Made by a program: the position numbers and the translations under genes. 64,000 bases of DNA from JANQHS01 sp965267505 (GTDB lineage Bacteria > Bacteroidota > Bacteroidia > Cytophagales > CCMP332), in the NCBI GenBank assembly GCA_965267505.1, contig OZ254081.1:62001-126000 (forward strand), written 5' to 3'. Within the stretch, counting starts at the first letter, position 1; each line of letters opens with the position of its first letter. This document shows positions 49,301-57,463 of this stretch, one piece after another. The notes under the pieces are model-generated. The model saw nothing but the letters and a program-made list of their open reading frames with translations. It was not told the origin of the DNA and did no database searches.

Positions 49301-49922
49301 GATCAAGATCGAAAGGATCGGGGCCGTGAACCCAATGGCACTCGAAGCCTTTGAGGAGGTGAAAGAAAGGCATAGCTTTATTCTGGAGCAAAGGGAGGAC
49401 CTTCAAAAGGCCAAAGAATCATTATTGCTTACAATTGAAGAGATCGACAAGGTAGCTACTGAAACCTTTGAATCAGCATTCAATGAGATAAGGGATAATT
49501 TTATTAAGGTATTTCGGACCCTTTTCTCAGAAGGTGACACCTGCGATCTGAAATTGGTTGATCCTGAGGATCCTCTGAATTCAGAAATTGAGATCACGGC
49601 AAAACCTAAGGGAAAAAGACCATTGACAATCAATCAGCTTTCGGGAGGAGAGAAAACTCTTACAGCTACTTCCCTCCTTTTCGCTGTCTATTTATTAAAA
49701 CCAGCCCCTTTTTGTGTTTTTGATGAGGTAGATGCACCTTTGGATGATGCCAACATTGATAAATTCAATAATATCATCAACGAATTTTCGGCAGGATCTC
49801 AATTCATCATCGTTACCCACAACAAAAGAACCATGGCAAACACCCAAATGATCTATGGAATCACCATGATAGAAAATGGTGTTTCAAGAGTTGTGCCGGT
49901 GGATCTCGGAAATCTTAATTAA
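46398..49922 (+). CDS. smc: Chromosome segregation protein SMC
   Basis: A 1174-aa condensin ATPase. Walker A GPNGCGKS (31-38), a long coiled coil, a hinge at about 510-660 (YPEAIKFLNKDKGWAKKAPLLSDI to the ITGGSVGLFEGKRIG region), a returning coil, then the signature LSGGEKTLTATSLLFAVYLL (from 1081) and Walker B CVFDEVDAPLDD (about 1106-1117). It organises the chromosome with ScpA/ScpB. One base overlap (ATTAATGG) with the downstream transporter gene. Confidence 0.96.
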   Translation: MELKKLEAKGFKSFGDKIVINFDKGITGIVGPNGCGKSNVVDAIRWVLGEQKIKNLRSDKMQNIIFNGTNKRKPLQLAEVSLTFSNTKNILPTEYSEVTTTRKYYRSGESEYQLNGVTCRLKDIQSLFADTGIGPDSYAIIELAMVDNILQNKDGARRVIFEEAAGISKFKTRKKQTLKKLEDTDADLERVEDLVFEIEKNMRSLERQARQTKRYYELKEDYKTSSLKLARLKIEDQRKMLDEIKRSIEEQEKNRTSFQAENSKIQAEIEKVKAELIQNEKELSQKQKAVNEQLSVIRSTENEKQIKNERLKFLNNRIESLKEDLDQDKKLRDKLEFSIKGIDQDLQKLEKDYTNSTQLRSEQEKETITSRNSVQSILEKHQSLERENRETEKEYEKHSRNVEIGSVQIQTLESQLQESQESKSEQEKTVAGFEERLKDIIEKEGKAEEKVKNAETEYQELESQRERSESEVKTMEKDLDKLLRKLEAKENEFRLTQSMVDNLEGYPEAIKFLNKDKGWAKKAPLLSDIISTSEEYRLAIENYLEPVLNHYVVENQAEAIKAIDLLSGSSKGKANFFLLDSLRNKKSQKPEILNQATPATEVVEFEEKYRDLIQFLLGDVLIVRTVSEIPNKTGDAIWITADSKVVRRKFSITGGSVGLFEGKRIGRIKNLQNLKKEISKLQKEVESLTSSLKNKEASLEETRSKLSAMPITEMKEELQKIHREKVEFESRKEQINQILSEGQSKKESIGNKIEELKRESENSLPQVSILEAKLESLSKQLVASNSELESSQEDLKTKEARLEELKFNEIRLENELKSLVQDKGYKANTLEEIKNRIVNNTRQQEENQSSVKDLLQNDEIQEKGLVELYEKKEKLEKDLNKTEKDYYGTREKIEELESKSRRLSSERETVDGTIANLKDRLNEFQLDLTSVKERLAVEFEVDFEAFLKTEVDNSISSEDLIQQVDDLKIKIERIGAVNPMALEAFEEVKERHSFILEQREDLQKAKESLLLTIEEIDKVATETFESAFNEIRDNFIKVFRTLFSEGDTCDLKLVDPEDPLNSEIEITAKPKGKRPLTINQLSGGEKTLTATSLLFAVYLLKPAPFCVFDEVDAPLDDANIDKFNNIINEFSAGSQFIIVTHNKRTMANTQMIYGITMIENGVSRVVPVDLGNLN

Positions 49923-52156
49923 TGGCATCCCAAAGGTTAATTGAAACCCGAAAGGGTTTTGGAACTGGACCGGTATTTCTTACCGCCATATCTACCATTC
50001 TAGGGGCTATATTGTTCTTGAGATTTGGATATGCGGTTGGTAATGTTGGGCTTCTTGGTGCCTGGGCTATAATTATACTAGGTCACTTGGTAACCATTCC
50101 TACCGCCATGGCGATTGCAGAAATTGCAACCAACCAAAAGGTAGAAGGTGGAGGTGAATACTTTATTATATCGCGTTCATTTGGACTGACTATAGGTGGA
50201 GCAATCGGAACGGCCTTATACCTTTCCCAGGCAATTTCCGTTGCATTCTACATTATTGCTTTCTCCCAGGCTTTCGAGCCGGTTTTTCAGTTTCTTCTGG
50301 CCAAATATGCCATTCATGTTTATGATTTCAGGATCGTATCGGTCCCTGGGTTATTGTTGTTGATATTGTTGATCCTGAGCAAAGGAGCTTCGCTTGGTAT
50401 TAAGACCTTATATGTTGTGGTAACTGTCCTAGCAGTTGCTTTGGTTTTGTTTTTTCTGGGAGGGGGAGAAAATCCCCAACTGGAAAATGATTTTGGATTG
50501 GGCAAACATTCAGCTGATTCGGATTCCTTCTTTTATGTCTTCGCAATTTGCTTTCCAGCCTTTACCGGCATGACAGCAGGTGTTGGCCTTTCAGGAGACC
50601 TTGCGGATCCGAAAAGATCTATTCCCAGAGGTACATTGACCGCAACCATTTTCGGAATGTTGGTTTATATGGCAATTGCCCTGAAACTATACATTTCAGC
50701 TGACCCGGAAGACCTCTCTTCAAAACAGCTGATCATGAGTGATATCGCCCTTTGGGGACCGATTATTCCCATTGGTTTGGCGGCAGCCACCATTTCATCA
50801 GCAATAGGATCAATGCTGGTTGCACCAAGAACACTTCAAGCTTTAGCGGCGGACAAAAATATCCCCTTCAAGAATTTAAGCTATTGGCTTTCAAGAACCT
50901 CCGGAAAAACTAAGGAACCACGAAACGCTACCCTACTCACCTCGGTAATTGCTTTGGTTTTTGTTCTGATCGGAGACGTAAATACAGTTGCGGGGATCAT
51001 AACCATGTTCTTCATGCTTACCTATGGATCGATATGTTTGATCTCTTTCTTTGAACACTTTGCTTCTGATCCTTCTTACAGGCCATCTTTTAGGAGTAAG
51101 TGGTATTTCTCTCTGTTGGGAGCTGTAATGTGCTTGATTCTGATGTTCCAGATCAATGCACGTTATGCTTTCCTTTCACTATTCCTTATGACCATTCTTT
51201 ATTTGGTTGTATCCAGAACAAAAGATGAAAAGGAAGGGTTGGCCGGAATATTCCAGGGTGTGATCTTTCAATTAAGCCGGGTACTCCAGGTCTTCCTTCA
51301 GAAAGTGGAAAAGGCTCCGGAAATGGAAAAATGGAGACCCTCTGTGGTTTGCATCTCCGAAGATTCTTTTAAAAGAGTAGCGGCTTTTGAGCTATTGGGT
51401 TGGATCAGCTACCGCTATGGGTTTGGAACCTATATCCATCTTATTAATGGATATCTATCAAAGGAAACCCACAAGAATTCAAGAGAGGCTCTGTCCAGGC
51501 TGATCAAAATGGCCGAGGCATCAAGGAATAATGTTTATCTGGATACGCTAATAAGTCCTTCATATACTTCTGCCATTGCCCAGGTCATTCAACTACCCGG
51601 TATATCTGGAAAGGAAAACAACATGATCCTTTTTGAATATTCAAAGGATGATGCAGAGGAGCTGAAGGCTATCGTGGAGAATTACCAATTGACAAAATCA
51701 AGCAATTTCGACGTGCTTGTATTGGGAAGTTCAATCAGAAGGTTTGGAGTAAAGTCTGAGATCCATCTATGGATCACCCCAAATGACCTGCAGAATGCAA
51801 ACCTTATGATTCTGATGGCTTACATCATTAGTGGTCATCCGGACTGGAAGAATGGTGATATAAAAATATACTCCTTATTTCCAGCCCAGGACCTTGGAAA
51901 ACAGCAGGAAGCATTAATGGATCTGATAAAGGATGGACGATTGCCCATATCGGCTCAGAACATTAGAATGATTCCAAAGCAGGAAAATGAGGATGCGAAA
52001 AGCCTGATCAATAATACCTCAAAGCATGCAGATCTTACCATTTTAGGCTTTAGAGGTGAAATGGTGAGGCATGAAGCCGAAGGAGTTTTCCAAGCCTATG
52101 AGGAGCTTGGAGATATCCTGTTCGTCAATACCAATACCAGGAAAATAATCAGCTAG
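49922..52156 (+). CDS. SLC12-type amino acid/cation-chloride transporter
   Basis: A 744-aa membrane protein. The first about 440 residues hold around 12 transmembrane segments of the APC superfamily, beginning GFGTGPVFLTAISTILGAILFLRFGYAVG, the usual start of Na-K-Cl and K-Cl cotransporter homologues. The last about 300 residues form a soluble domain related to the SLC12 C-terminus (VVCISEDSF, LWITPNDLQNANLMILMAYI). Likely exports or imports ions or amino acids across the inner membrane; the substrate cannot be read. It overlaps the stop of smc and converges on the T9SS gene with only four bases between stops. Confidence 0.86.
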   Translation: MASQRLIETRKGFGTGPVFLTAISTILGAILFLRFGYAVGNVGLLGAWAIIILGHLVTIPTAMAIAEIATNQKVEGGGEYFIISRSFGLTIGGAIGTALYLSQAISVAFYIIAFSQAFEPVFQFLLAKYAIHVYDFRIVSVPGLLLLILLILSKGASLGIKTLYVVVTVLAVALVLFFLGGGENPQLENDFGLGKHSADSDSFFYVFAICFPAFTGMTAGVGLSGDLADPKRSIPRGTLTATIFGMLVYMAIALKLYISADPEDLSSKQLIMSDIALWGPIIPIGLAAATISSAIGSMLVAPRTLQALAADKNIPFKNLSYWLSRTSGKTKEPRNATLLTSVIALVFVLIGDVNTVAGIITMFFMLTYGSICLISFFEHFASDPSYRPSFRSKWYFSLLGAVMCLILMFQINARYAFLSLFLMTILYLVVSRTKDEKEGLAGIFQGVIFQLSRVLQVFLQKVEKAPEMEKWRPSVVCISEDSFKRVAAFELLGWISYRYGFGTYIHLINGYLSKETHKNSREALSRLIKMAEASRNNVYLDTLISPSYTSAIAQVIQLPGISGKENNMILFEYSKDDAEELKAIVENYQLTKSSNFDVLVLGSSIRRFGVKSEIHLWITPNDLQNANLMILMAYIISGHPDWKNGDIKIYSLFPAQDLGKQQEALMDLIKDGRLPISAQNIRMIPKQENEDAKSLINNTSKHADLTILGFRGEMVRHEAEGVFQAYEELGDILFVNTNTRKIIS

Positions 52157-52160
52157 GCTT

Positions 52161-53072
52161 TTACTTCTTGATGACCTTTTGGGTTACAGAGTAATCATCT
52201 CCTTTGATCTTAAGAAGATAGATGCCCCTATTCAAGCCGGAAATAGAATGAGAGTTTTTACTAGCATCTAGAACCAAAACCCGGCTTCCTTTCAGGTCGA
52301 AGATCTCAAGAGAGGAAAATGCAGCATTTCCCGAAATCTTAAAATCATTTGTCACAGGATTCGGAGTAATGTTGAATTCTCTTTTAAGATTACCAGAACC
52401 AAGGCCAGAAGGCATTGAATAGGTTACTATTAACTCTGGTACCTGCCCTGAACTTTCTTTTGAATTGAATCTTTTTGCAGTTTGGTTTGTGGATTCATCT
52501 CCGATAAAAATAAATCCGAAATTCGTTGTAGACCCATCAACTACGTCCTGAACAAAATCGATCAATCCTTGAGAAGTCCAGGTAATACTTCCAGATGAGT
52601 TTACGCTTGCCGTAGCTAAAGAAGTAGAATTAAAATCACCACCATTGTTGGTCCACATGGACTGAGACCAAAATGTATAAGCCCAGGAACAATCGTCTGT
52701 TGTTGCTACTCCTCCTTGTCCTGGATTTGAAGCATTATCGGATGCCCCTTCACCCCAGGCTTGGGTCAGAGAATGAACATTAACATCCCTAGCACCCCCC
52801 TGTCCATTTGTAGTCTGTAATTTTAATTCAGCATTTGTTATGGTAGCGCTAGAAGGAATAGTGCCCATATCAAACTGAACAAGGGCTCTTCGGTCATTGC
52901 CTTGATTGGTCCGGCCGACAAAAACAGAACCATTTGCACCCAAGCTTAAATTAACACTCTCAGAGAAAATGGTATTATCTTTTTGCAGGGTTAAAGAGAC
53001 AGTGGATTGAGAAATTCCCTGCCCAACAAAAACAACTGATAAAAGGATTGTTAATAGGTAAATTCTATTCAT
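52161..53072 (-). CDS. DNRLRE-domain T9SS type A cargo protein
   Basis: A 303-aa secreted protein with signal peptide (MNRIYLLTILLSVVFVGQGIS). Residues about 25-220 match the DNRLRE beta-sandwich: TLQKDNTIFSES, ANGSVFVGRTNQGNDRRALVQF, LKLQTTNG, and the WT..G..FVQDVVDG segment, a fold seen in surface adhesins and polysaccharide-binding proteins. The C-terminal 75 residues are a type A sorting domain (FNITPNPVTNDFKISG, SSLEIFDLKGSRVLVL, RGIYLLKIKGDD). It is transcribed towards the transporter gene. Function is unknown; binding to a polymer at the cell surface is likely. Confidence 0.87.
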   Translation of the reverse strand: MNRIYLLTILLSVVFVGQGISQSTVSLTLQKDNTIFSESVNLSLGANGSVFVGRTNQGNDRRALVQFDMGTIPSSATITNAELKLQTTNGQGGARDVNVHSLTQAWGEGASDNASNPGQGGVATTDDCSWAYTFWSQSMWTNNGGDFNSTSLATASVNSSGSITWTSQGLIDFVQDVVDGSTTNFGFIFIGDESTNQTAKRFNSKESSGQVPELIVTYSMPSGLGSGNLKREFNITPNPVTNDFKISGNAAFSSLEIFDLKGSRVLVLDASKNSHSISGLNRGIYLLKIKGDDYSVTQKVIKK

Positions 53073-53341
53073 TCTAATTATTGATCTGTTCCCGATAGCT
53101 AGATATTATCTCCTTCTAAGATAGATAAAATAAGATGAAGGAAAGGCAACCAGGTAGTTAATCAGTCATTTTTTGTTGTAAAAGGTTGTTTGAAAGACCA
53201 ATTAAAAATGTATGAGGATCAATACTAGGGTCAATAAATGCATTTTTTTCATTGAACTTATAACTCCTCACACCATTCATCAAAGTGAAAAACGGAGCAA
53301 TAATCATAGATTTACCAACTCATTAAATTGAAAAAGGAAAG
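53073..53341. other. Intergenic region between divergent genes
   Basis: This 269-base gap separates a minus-strand T9SS gene from a plus-strand dehydrogenase gene. It must contain both promoters. A near match to the -7 consensus (TAGATTTA) occurs on the plus strand at 53307-53314, 27 bases before the hbd start. I found no convincing hairpin, small gene or repeat. Confidence 0.4.
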
Positions 53342-54226
53342 ATGAAAATTTCAGTGATCGGGGCAGGAACCATGGGTAACGGAATTGCACATGTGTTTGC
53401 TCAAAAAGGTAATAATGTAAGTCTTATTGATGTAAAGCAGGAATCCTTGGACAAGGCTATCGCAACCATTACTAAAAATCTTGATAGGATGGTATCCAAA
53501 GAAAAGATCACTACGGATGAAAAGGATTCAACCCTAAGTAATATTCAAACTCATACCTCCATTTCAGAAGGGGTGAAAAATGCAGAACTGGTGGTTGAGG
53601 CCGCTACAGAAAACCTCGATCTCAAGAAAAAGATATTCCAGGACATGGATACCCATGCCCCTGATTCCGCTATTCTTGCTACCAATACTTCTTCAATTTC
53701 AATTACAAAACTTGCTTCATCCACCAAAAGGCCATCAAGCGTAATAGGAATGCATTTTATGAATCCTGTTCCTATCATGAAACTGGTGGAAGTTATTCGC
53801 GGGTATTCTACAAGCGATGAGGTATGCTCAAAAGTTATCCAGCTTTCCAAAGACCTAGGTAAGATCCCTGTGGAAGTGAATGATTATCCAGGTTTTGTAG
53901 CCAACAGGATTCTTATGCCAATGATCAATGAAGCGATCGAGACATTGTTCGAAGGTGAAGCTGGAGTGATGGAGATTGACACCGTGATGAAATTGGGAAT
54001 GGCTCATCCAATGGGTCCCCTACAACTAGCAGATTTCATTGGCCTTGATGTTTGCCTCTTCATCCTGAGGGTTATGCATGAAGGACATGGAAAACCAAAA
54101 TATGCACCTTGTCCTTTATTAGTTAATATGGTCGAAGCAGGACATTTGGGAGTTAAATCCGGCTCTGGATTTTATGATTACAGTGAGGGGACAAAGGAGC
54201 TAAAGGTAGCTGCTCAGTTTAGTTAA
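53342..54226 (+). CDS. 3-hydroxybutyryl-CoA dehydrogenase
   Basis: A 294-aa NAD(P)-dependent enzyme that interconverts acetoacetyl-CoA (or a longer 3-oxoacyl-CoA) and 3-hydroxyacyl-CoA. The dinucleotide loop GAGTMG is at 7-12, and the HMNPVP-like motif is found as GMHFMNPVPIMKLVEVI, with the catalytic His. The C-terminal domain (GMAHPMGPLQLADFIGLDV) completes the single-domain FadB2/Hbd form. It is not next to other fatty-acid or butyrate genes; the thioesterase next to it is convergent with a four-base overlap of stops. Confidence 0.93.
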   Translation: MKISVIGAGTMGNGIAHVFAQKGNNVSLIDVKQESLDKAIATITKNLDRMVSKEKITTDEKDSTLSNIQTHTSISEGVKNAELVVEAATENLDLKKKIFQDMDTHAPDSAILATNTSSISITKLASSTKRPSSVIGMHFMNPVPIMKLVEVIRGYSTSDEVCSKVIQLSKDLGKIPVEVNDYPGFVANRILMPMINEAIETLFEGEAGVMEIDTVMKLGMAHPMGPLQLADFIGLDVCLFILRVMHEGHGKPKYAPCPLLVNMVEAGHLGVKSGSGFYDYSEGTKELKVAAQFS

Positions 54227-54618
54227 TCTGGGCTGGCAGGATATTTTTTCTTAACCTCTTCCCTTATCGGAATTGGTTGTCCGTGTGCATCTATGTGGAC
54301 AAAGGTGATCTTAGTGGTGGCAACCGGCTCTTCCTCGCCCGTATAAACATTATGCTTTCTTGCTTCCATTAACATACGAATGGAAGTGTTTCCCACATGC
54401 TCAACTTCTCCATAGATCTGGATTAGGAATCCTTCCTTTACTGCCTTTTTGAATACAACCTCATCCAGCTTTACGGTCACCATATTGGCGGATTGACAAA
54501 TCTTTGATGCCAGAGCGGCAGCAGCCTCATCTAGCCAGGAAAGCATGTTTCCTCCAAAAAGGTTGCCATGTACCCCAAGGTCTTGGGCAAGTGCTATCCT
54601 TGTTGTGATCATTTCCAT
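54223..54618 (-). CDS. Acyl-CoA thioesterase (hotdog fold, YciA/ACOT type)
   Basis: A 131-aa hotdog protein. The active-site loop is HGNLFGGNMLSWLDEAAAALA, in which the Asp and the NLFGG turn are characteristic of YciA/BACH thioesterases, and the second block is KLDEVVFKKAVKEGFLI. It hydrolyses acyl-CoA in the cytoplasm, with chain length unknown. It shares one base with dapD on the same strand (TAATG), so the two are cotranscribed. Confidence 0.9.
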   Translation of the reverse strand: MEMITTRIALAQDLGVHGNLFGGNMLSWLDEAAAALASKICQSANMVTVKLDEVVFKKAVKEGFLIQIYGEVEHVGNTSIRMLMEARKHNVYTGEEEPVATTKITFVHIDAHGQPIPIREEVKKKYPASPD

Positions 54619-55430
54619 TATACCACTATTGAATTATCTCTTAAAGCGTCATTAAGAGAAGTCTTTAAATCAGTGCTTTGTTTTCTTTTACCAATGATCA
54701 GGGCAGCAGGAACCTGGTATTCTCCAGCTGGGAATTTCTTCGTTACTCCCCCCGGTATCACCACTGACCTTTCCGGTATCTCCCCTTTGTATTCTATTGC
54801 ACTCCCTCCAGAAACATCTATGATTCGGGAACTGGAAGTCAAGGTTACACCCGCCCCCAAGACAGCTTCCCTACCAACTCTAACTCCTTCAACAAGGATA
54901 CAGCGAGAACCAATAAATGCTCCATCCTCTACGATTACCGGCGCAGCCTGGATAGGTTCTAGTACGCCCCCAATACCTACTCCCCCACTCAGATGTACAT
55001 TAGCTCCTATTTGGGCGCAGCTTCCTACGGTTGCCCAGGTATCCACCATGGTTTCTGAACCCACATAAGCTCCAATATTGACGTAGGAAGGCATCAGAAT
55101 CACGCCAGGGGAAAGGAAAGAACCATATCGGGCCAAAGCATGTGGAACCACCCTTACCCCTAGATCTTTGTAACCAGTTTTAAGAGGAATCTTATCATGA
55201 AACTCAAAAGGATCAGCCTGTATGGTGTTCATTCCTTTTATGGGAAAGTAAAGAAGAACGGCTTTTTTAACCCATTGATGAACTTGCCAGGAATCCCCTT
55301 CCTTGCTGGCAACACGGATCTTTCCTTTGTCCAGCAATTCAACAACATCTTCAATTGCCGTCACTACATTTTGATCCTTTAAAAGATCTCTATTCTCCCA
55401 GGCTTGCTCTATTAATTCCTGTTGACCCAT
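54618..55430 (-). CDS. dapD: Tetrahydrodipicolinate N-succinyltransferase
   Basis: A 270-aa enzyme of lysine/meso-diaminopimelate synthesis that transfers succinyl from succinyl-CoA to tetrahydrodipicolinate. The left-handed beta-helix shows hexapeptide repeats (GVILMPSYVNIGAYVGSETM, VGSCAQIGANVHLSGGVGIG, IVEDGAFIGSRCILVEGV). The N-terminal helical part (LIEQAWENRDLL) is as in DapD. Its ATG is only six bases from the ATG of the divergent glycosyltransferase, so its promoter must lie inside that gene. Confidence 0.96.
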   Translation of the reverse strand: MGQQELIEQAWENRDLLKDQNVVTAIEDVVELLDKGKIRVASKEGDSWQVHQWVKKAVLLYFPIKGMNTIQADPFEFHDKIPLKTGYKDLGVRVVPHALARYGSFLSPGVILMPSYVNIGAYVGSETMVDTWATVGSCAQIGANVHLSGGVGIGGVLEPIQAAPVIVEDGAFIGSRCILVEGVRVGREAVLGAGVTLTSSSRIIDVSGGSAIEYKGEIPERSVVIPGGVTKKFPAGEYQVPAALIIGKRKQSTDLKTSLNDALRDNSIVV

Positions 55431-55436
55431 ATTTGA

Positions 55437-56528
55437 ATGTTGGAACGAAATACGATTCTATTTGCAAGTCTTAATAAGCCCGCAAATGAGGTGCGAATGT
55501 ACGAAAAGTTGGGGGCTTCCCTTTCAGATTTACAAAGTGTTAACCTCCATTTCTACGGCTCCAAAAGAACCTCAGAAGGTACCTTTTCAAAGAATTTTCA
55601 CGATGACTTTTCGTATTCAAGGAACCTGGGATCAAAATGGAGAAAAGTTGGGTCTTTTTATAAGATCGCCAAGAAGCTGAACCCGGCTTTGATCATTGTA
55701 TGCTCCTGGGAGTTGATCATTCCGGCCCTGTTCATAAGGCTCCAAAGAAGAGCTCTTTTACTCTATGACATGCAAGAGAACTATTTTCATAATTATCTCT
55801 ACAAAAATGGTTATGCTTCTCCTTTGAGGTTTCTAAAAGCTTTAATTCCATTACTCATTGAAGGAGTTGGATCCGTCTTTTTCAACAAGGTTATTGCAGC
55901 CGAAAGCTGTTACAAAAATGAAAGACCATTTTTAGCAAGAAACTATATACTTCTTGAAAATAAAGCTTTGGAAACCTCCGAAATTGTAAACTACCCGGAA
56001 AAGGAGTATGACCTTATTTACCATGGAACTTTAGCGGATCAAACCGGACTAAAACATGTTGAAGAGCTTGTTTCAAAGAACTACCTGGAATCAAAAAAAC
56101 TTCTGATCATAGGGCATAGTCCAAAGAAAGAAGACCAGGAAAGGATTCAAAAGCTTGAAGTCAAAACGAATATAGAGGTCGAAGTATCCAACTCCCCTAT
56201 CCCTCATAACCTAATAATGGACGGGCTTATTAAGTCAAAAGCCAGCCTTTCACTCTACCCCATAGCTGCTCCGATAAAAAACAGGACCCCTACCAAATTC
56301 TATGAAGCCAATTCTATTGGAATTCCATTCATTGCTTTTAGTTCCGAGCATAATAAAAGCCTAATTGAAAAAGGGTTCAAGGGTTGCTTGCTCAATAAAA
56401 TAGAAGAAATCAAAAACATAGCACCAGAGAAAACACAGTTCGAGGATAAAAGGTTATTCCTATGGAAAGACGAAAGCAGGATCTTCAAGAATTTGATCCT
56501 TACTATGCTGGACAAAAAGGATGGTTAA
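55437..56528 (+). CDS. Glycosyltransferase family 4-like protein
   Basis: A 363-aa GT-B protein. The N-terminus ILFASLNKPANEVRMYEKLG is the usual start of a Bacteroidota group of single glycosyltransferases. The donor domain carries YHGTLADQTGLKHVEELV, LLIIGHSPKKEDQERI and ASLSLYPIAAPIKNRTPTKFYEANSIGIPFIAF, where the PTKFYEA segment replaces the E-x7-E. It stands alone outside the main polysaccharide locus, next to the metal-transport genes, and may be for another glycan or glycolipid. The overlap with the next frame is not relevant if the ABC gene starts at 56563. Confidence 0.8.
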   Translation: MLERNTILFASLNKPANEVRMYEKLGASLSDLQSVNLHFYGSKRTSEGTFSKNFHDDFSYSRNLGSKWRKVGSFYKIAKKLNPALIIVCSWELIIPALFIRLQRRALLLYDMQENYFHNYLYKNGYASPLRFLKALIPLLIEGVGSVFFNKVIAAESCYKNERPFLARNYILLENKALETSEIVNYPEKEYDLIYHGTLADQTGLKHVEELVSKNYLESKKLLIIGHSPKKEDQERIQKLEVKTNIEVEVSNSPIPHNLIMDGLIKSKASLSLYPIAAPIKNRTPTKFYEANSIGIPFIAFSSEHNKSLIEKGFKGCLLNKIEEIKNIAPEKTQFEDKRLFLWKDESRIFKNLILTMLDKKDG

Positions 56529-56562
56529 ATTTGCCGCCGATTACTCACCCTTGAGAAGACCA

Positions 56563-57462
56563 ATGAAAAAAATTTGTTTCCTTTTTCTTGCAACAACATT
56601 CCTCGTTTCCTGTATAAAGCCGGAAGAAAATTCCTCGTTCTTGATAGTAACCACAACGGGAATTCTTGGCGATGGAGTAAAGAATTTCGTTCCGGAAGGA
56701 ATTGAGGTGATCTCTTTAATGGGGCCAGGAATTGATCCCCATCTGTACAAACCAACAAGCTCAGACCTGGGTAGGCTACGGAAAGCAGATCTAATCGTTT
56801 ATAATGGAATCGCTCTGGAAGGAAAAATGGAAGAGATTCTTGAGAACCTTTCGAAAAAAAAGCCAACCATTCCGATCTCAGCTTTTATTTCAAAAGAAGA
56901 CCTGATTCAGTCCGAGGCTTTCGCGGGGAGCTATGATCCTCATATTTGGTTCGATGTGGAATTATGGAGGAAAGGCTTGCTTGGATTAAGAGATTCCATT
57001 TATAGTGTGACCAACTGGGCAAATAAACAATCCAACCCATCTGATCAAAATGAAAGATTGTTAAAACTGGACTCAGAACTAAAGGAGAAATTCCTCTCAA
57101 TTCCTGAGGAAAGAAGGTTACTTGTAACTGCCCATGACGCTTTCAGCTATTTTGGTAGGGCTTATTCTATTCAGGTCGTTGGTTTACAGGGAATTTCCAC
57201 GCTTTCCGAAGCTGGCCTAAAAGACATAAGTAACCTGGTAGATTTTATTATCCAGAATGAGATCAAAAAAGTGTTTGTTGAAACAATGGTTTCTGAAAAA
57301 GGCATAGATGCTGTTCTTGAGGGGTGCAGACTCAAAGGATATGAAGTTGAAAAAGGAGGAACCCTCTATTCAGATGCCTTAGGGGCCGAGGGTACGGATC
57401 AGGATAATTATATTGGGATGGTAAAGTACAATTCTGAATTGATCCTGAAAGCATTGGAATAA
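56563..57462 (+). CDS. Metal (Mn/Zn) ABC transporter substrate-binding lipoprotein
   Basis: ATG 56563 gives a lipoprotein signal MKKICFLFLATTFLVSC with the lipobox Cys at 17 (299 aa); the open frame begins earlier without a signal. It is a cluster A-I binding protein: metal ligands are His in GPGIDPHLY, His in GSYDPHIWFD, His in VTAHDAFSYFG and Asp in LYSDALGAEGTDQDNY. There is no His-rich loop, which fits Mn better than Zn, but this is not decisive. The ATPase gene follows after two bases; the permease is missing. Confidence 0.9.
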   Translation: MKKICFLFLATTFLVSCIKPEENSSFLIVTTTGILGDGVKNFVPEGIEVISLMGPGIDPHLYKPTSSDLGRLRKADLIVYNGIALEGKMEEILENLSKKKPTIPISAFISKEDLIQSEAFAGSYDPHIWFDVELWRKGLLGLRDSIYSVTNWANKQSNPSDQNERLLKLDSELKEKFLSIPEERRLLVTAHDAFSYFGRAYSIQVVGLQGISTLSEAGLKDISNLVDFIIQNEIKKVFVETMVSEKGIDAVLEGCRLKGYEVEKGGTLYSDALGAEGTDQDNYIGMVKYNSELILKALE

Positions 57463-57463
57463 A

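Noticed and set aside
46367..49633. Several minus-strand open frames opposite smc
   Set aside because: Leu/Phe/Ser-rich translations produced by the reverse complement of coiled-coil codons; no start signals or family features.
54568..55068. Plus-strand open frame of 166 codons opposite dapD and the thioesterase
   Set aside because: Pro/Thr/Ser-rich translation without any motif; opposite to two well-supported genes. A shadow frame.
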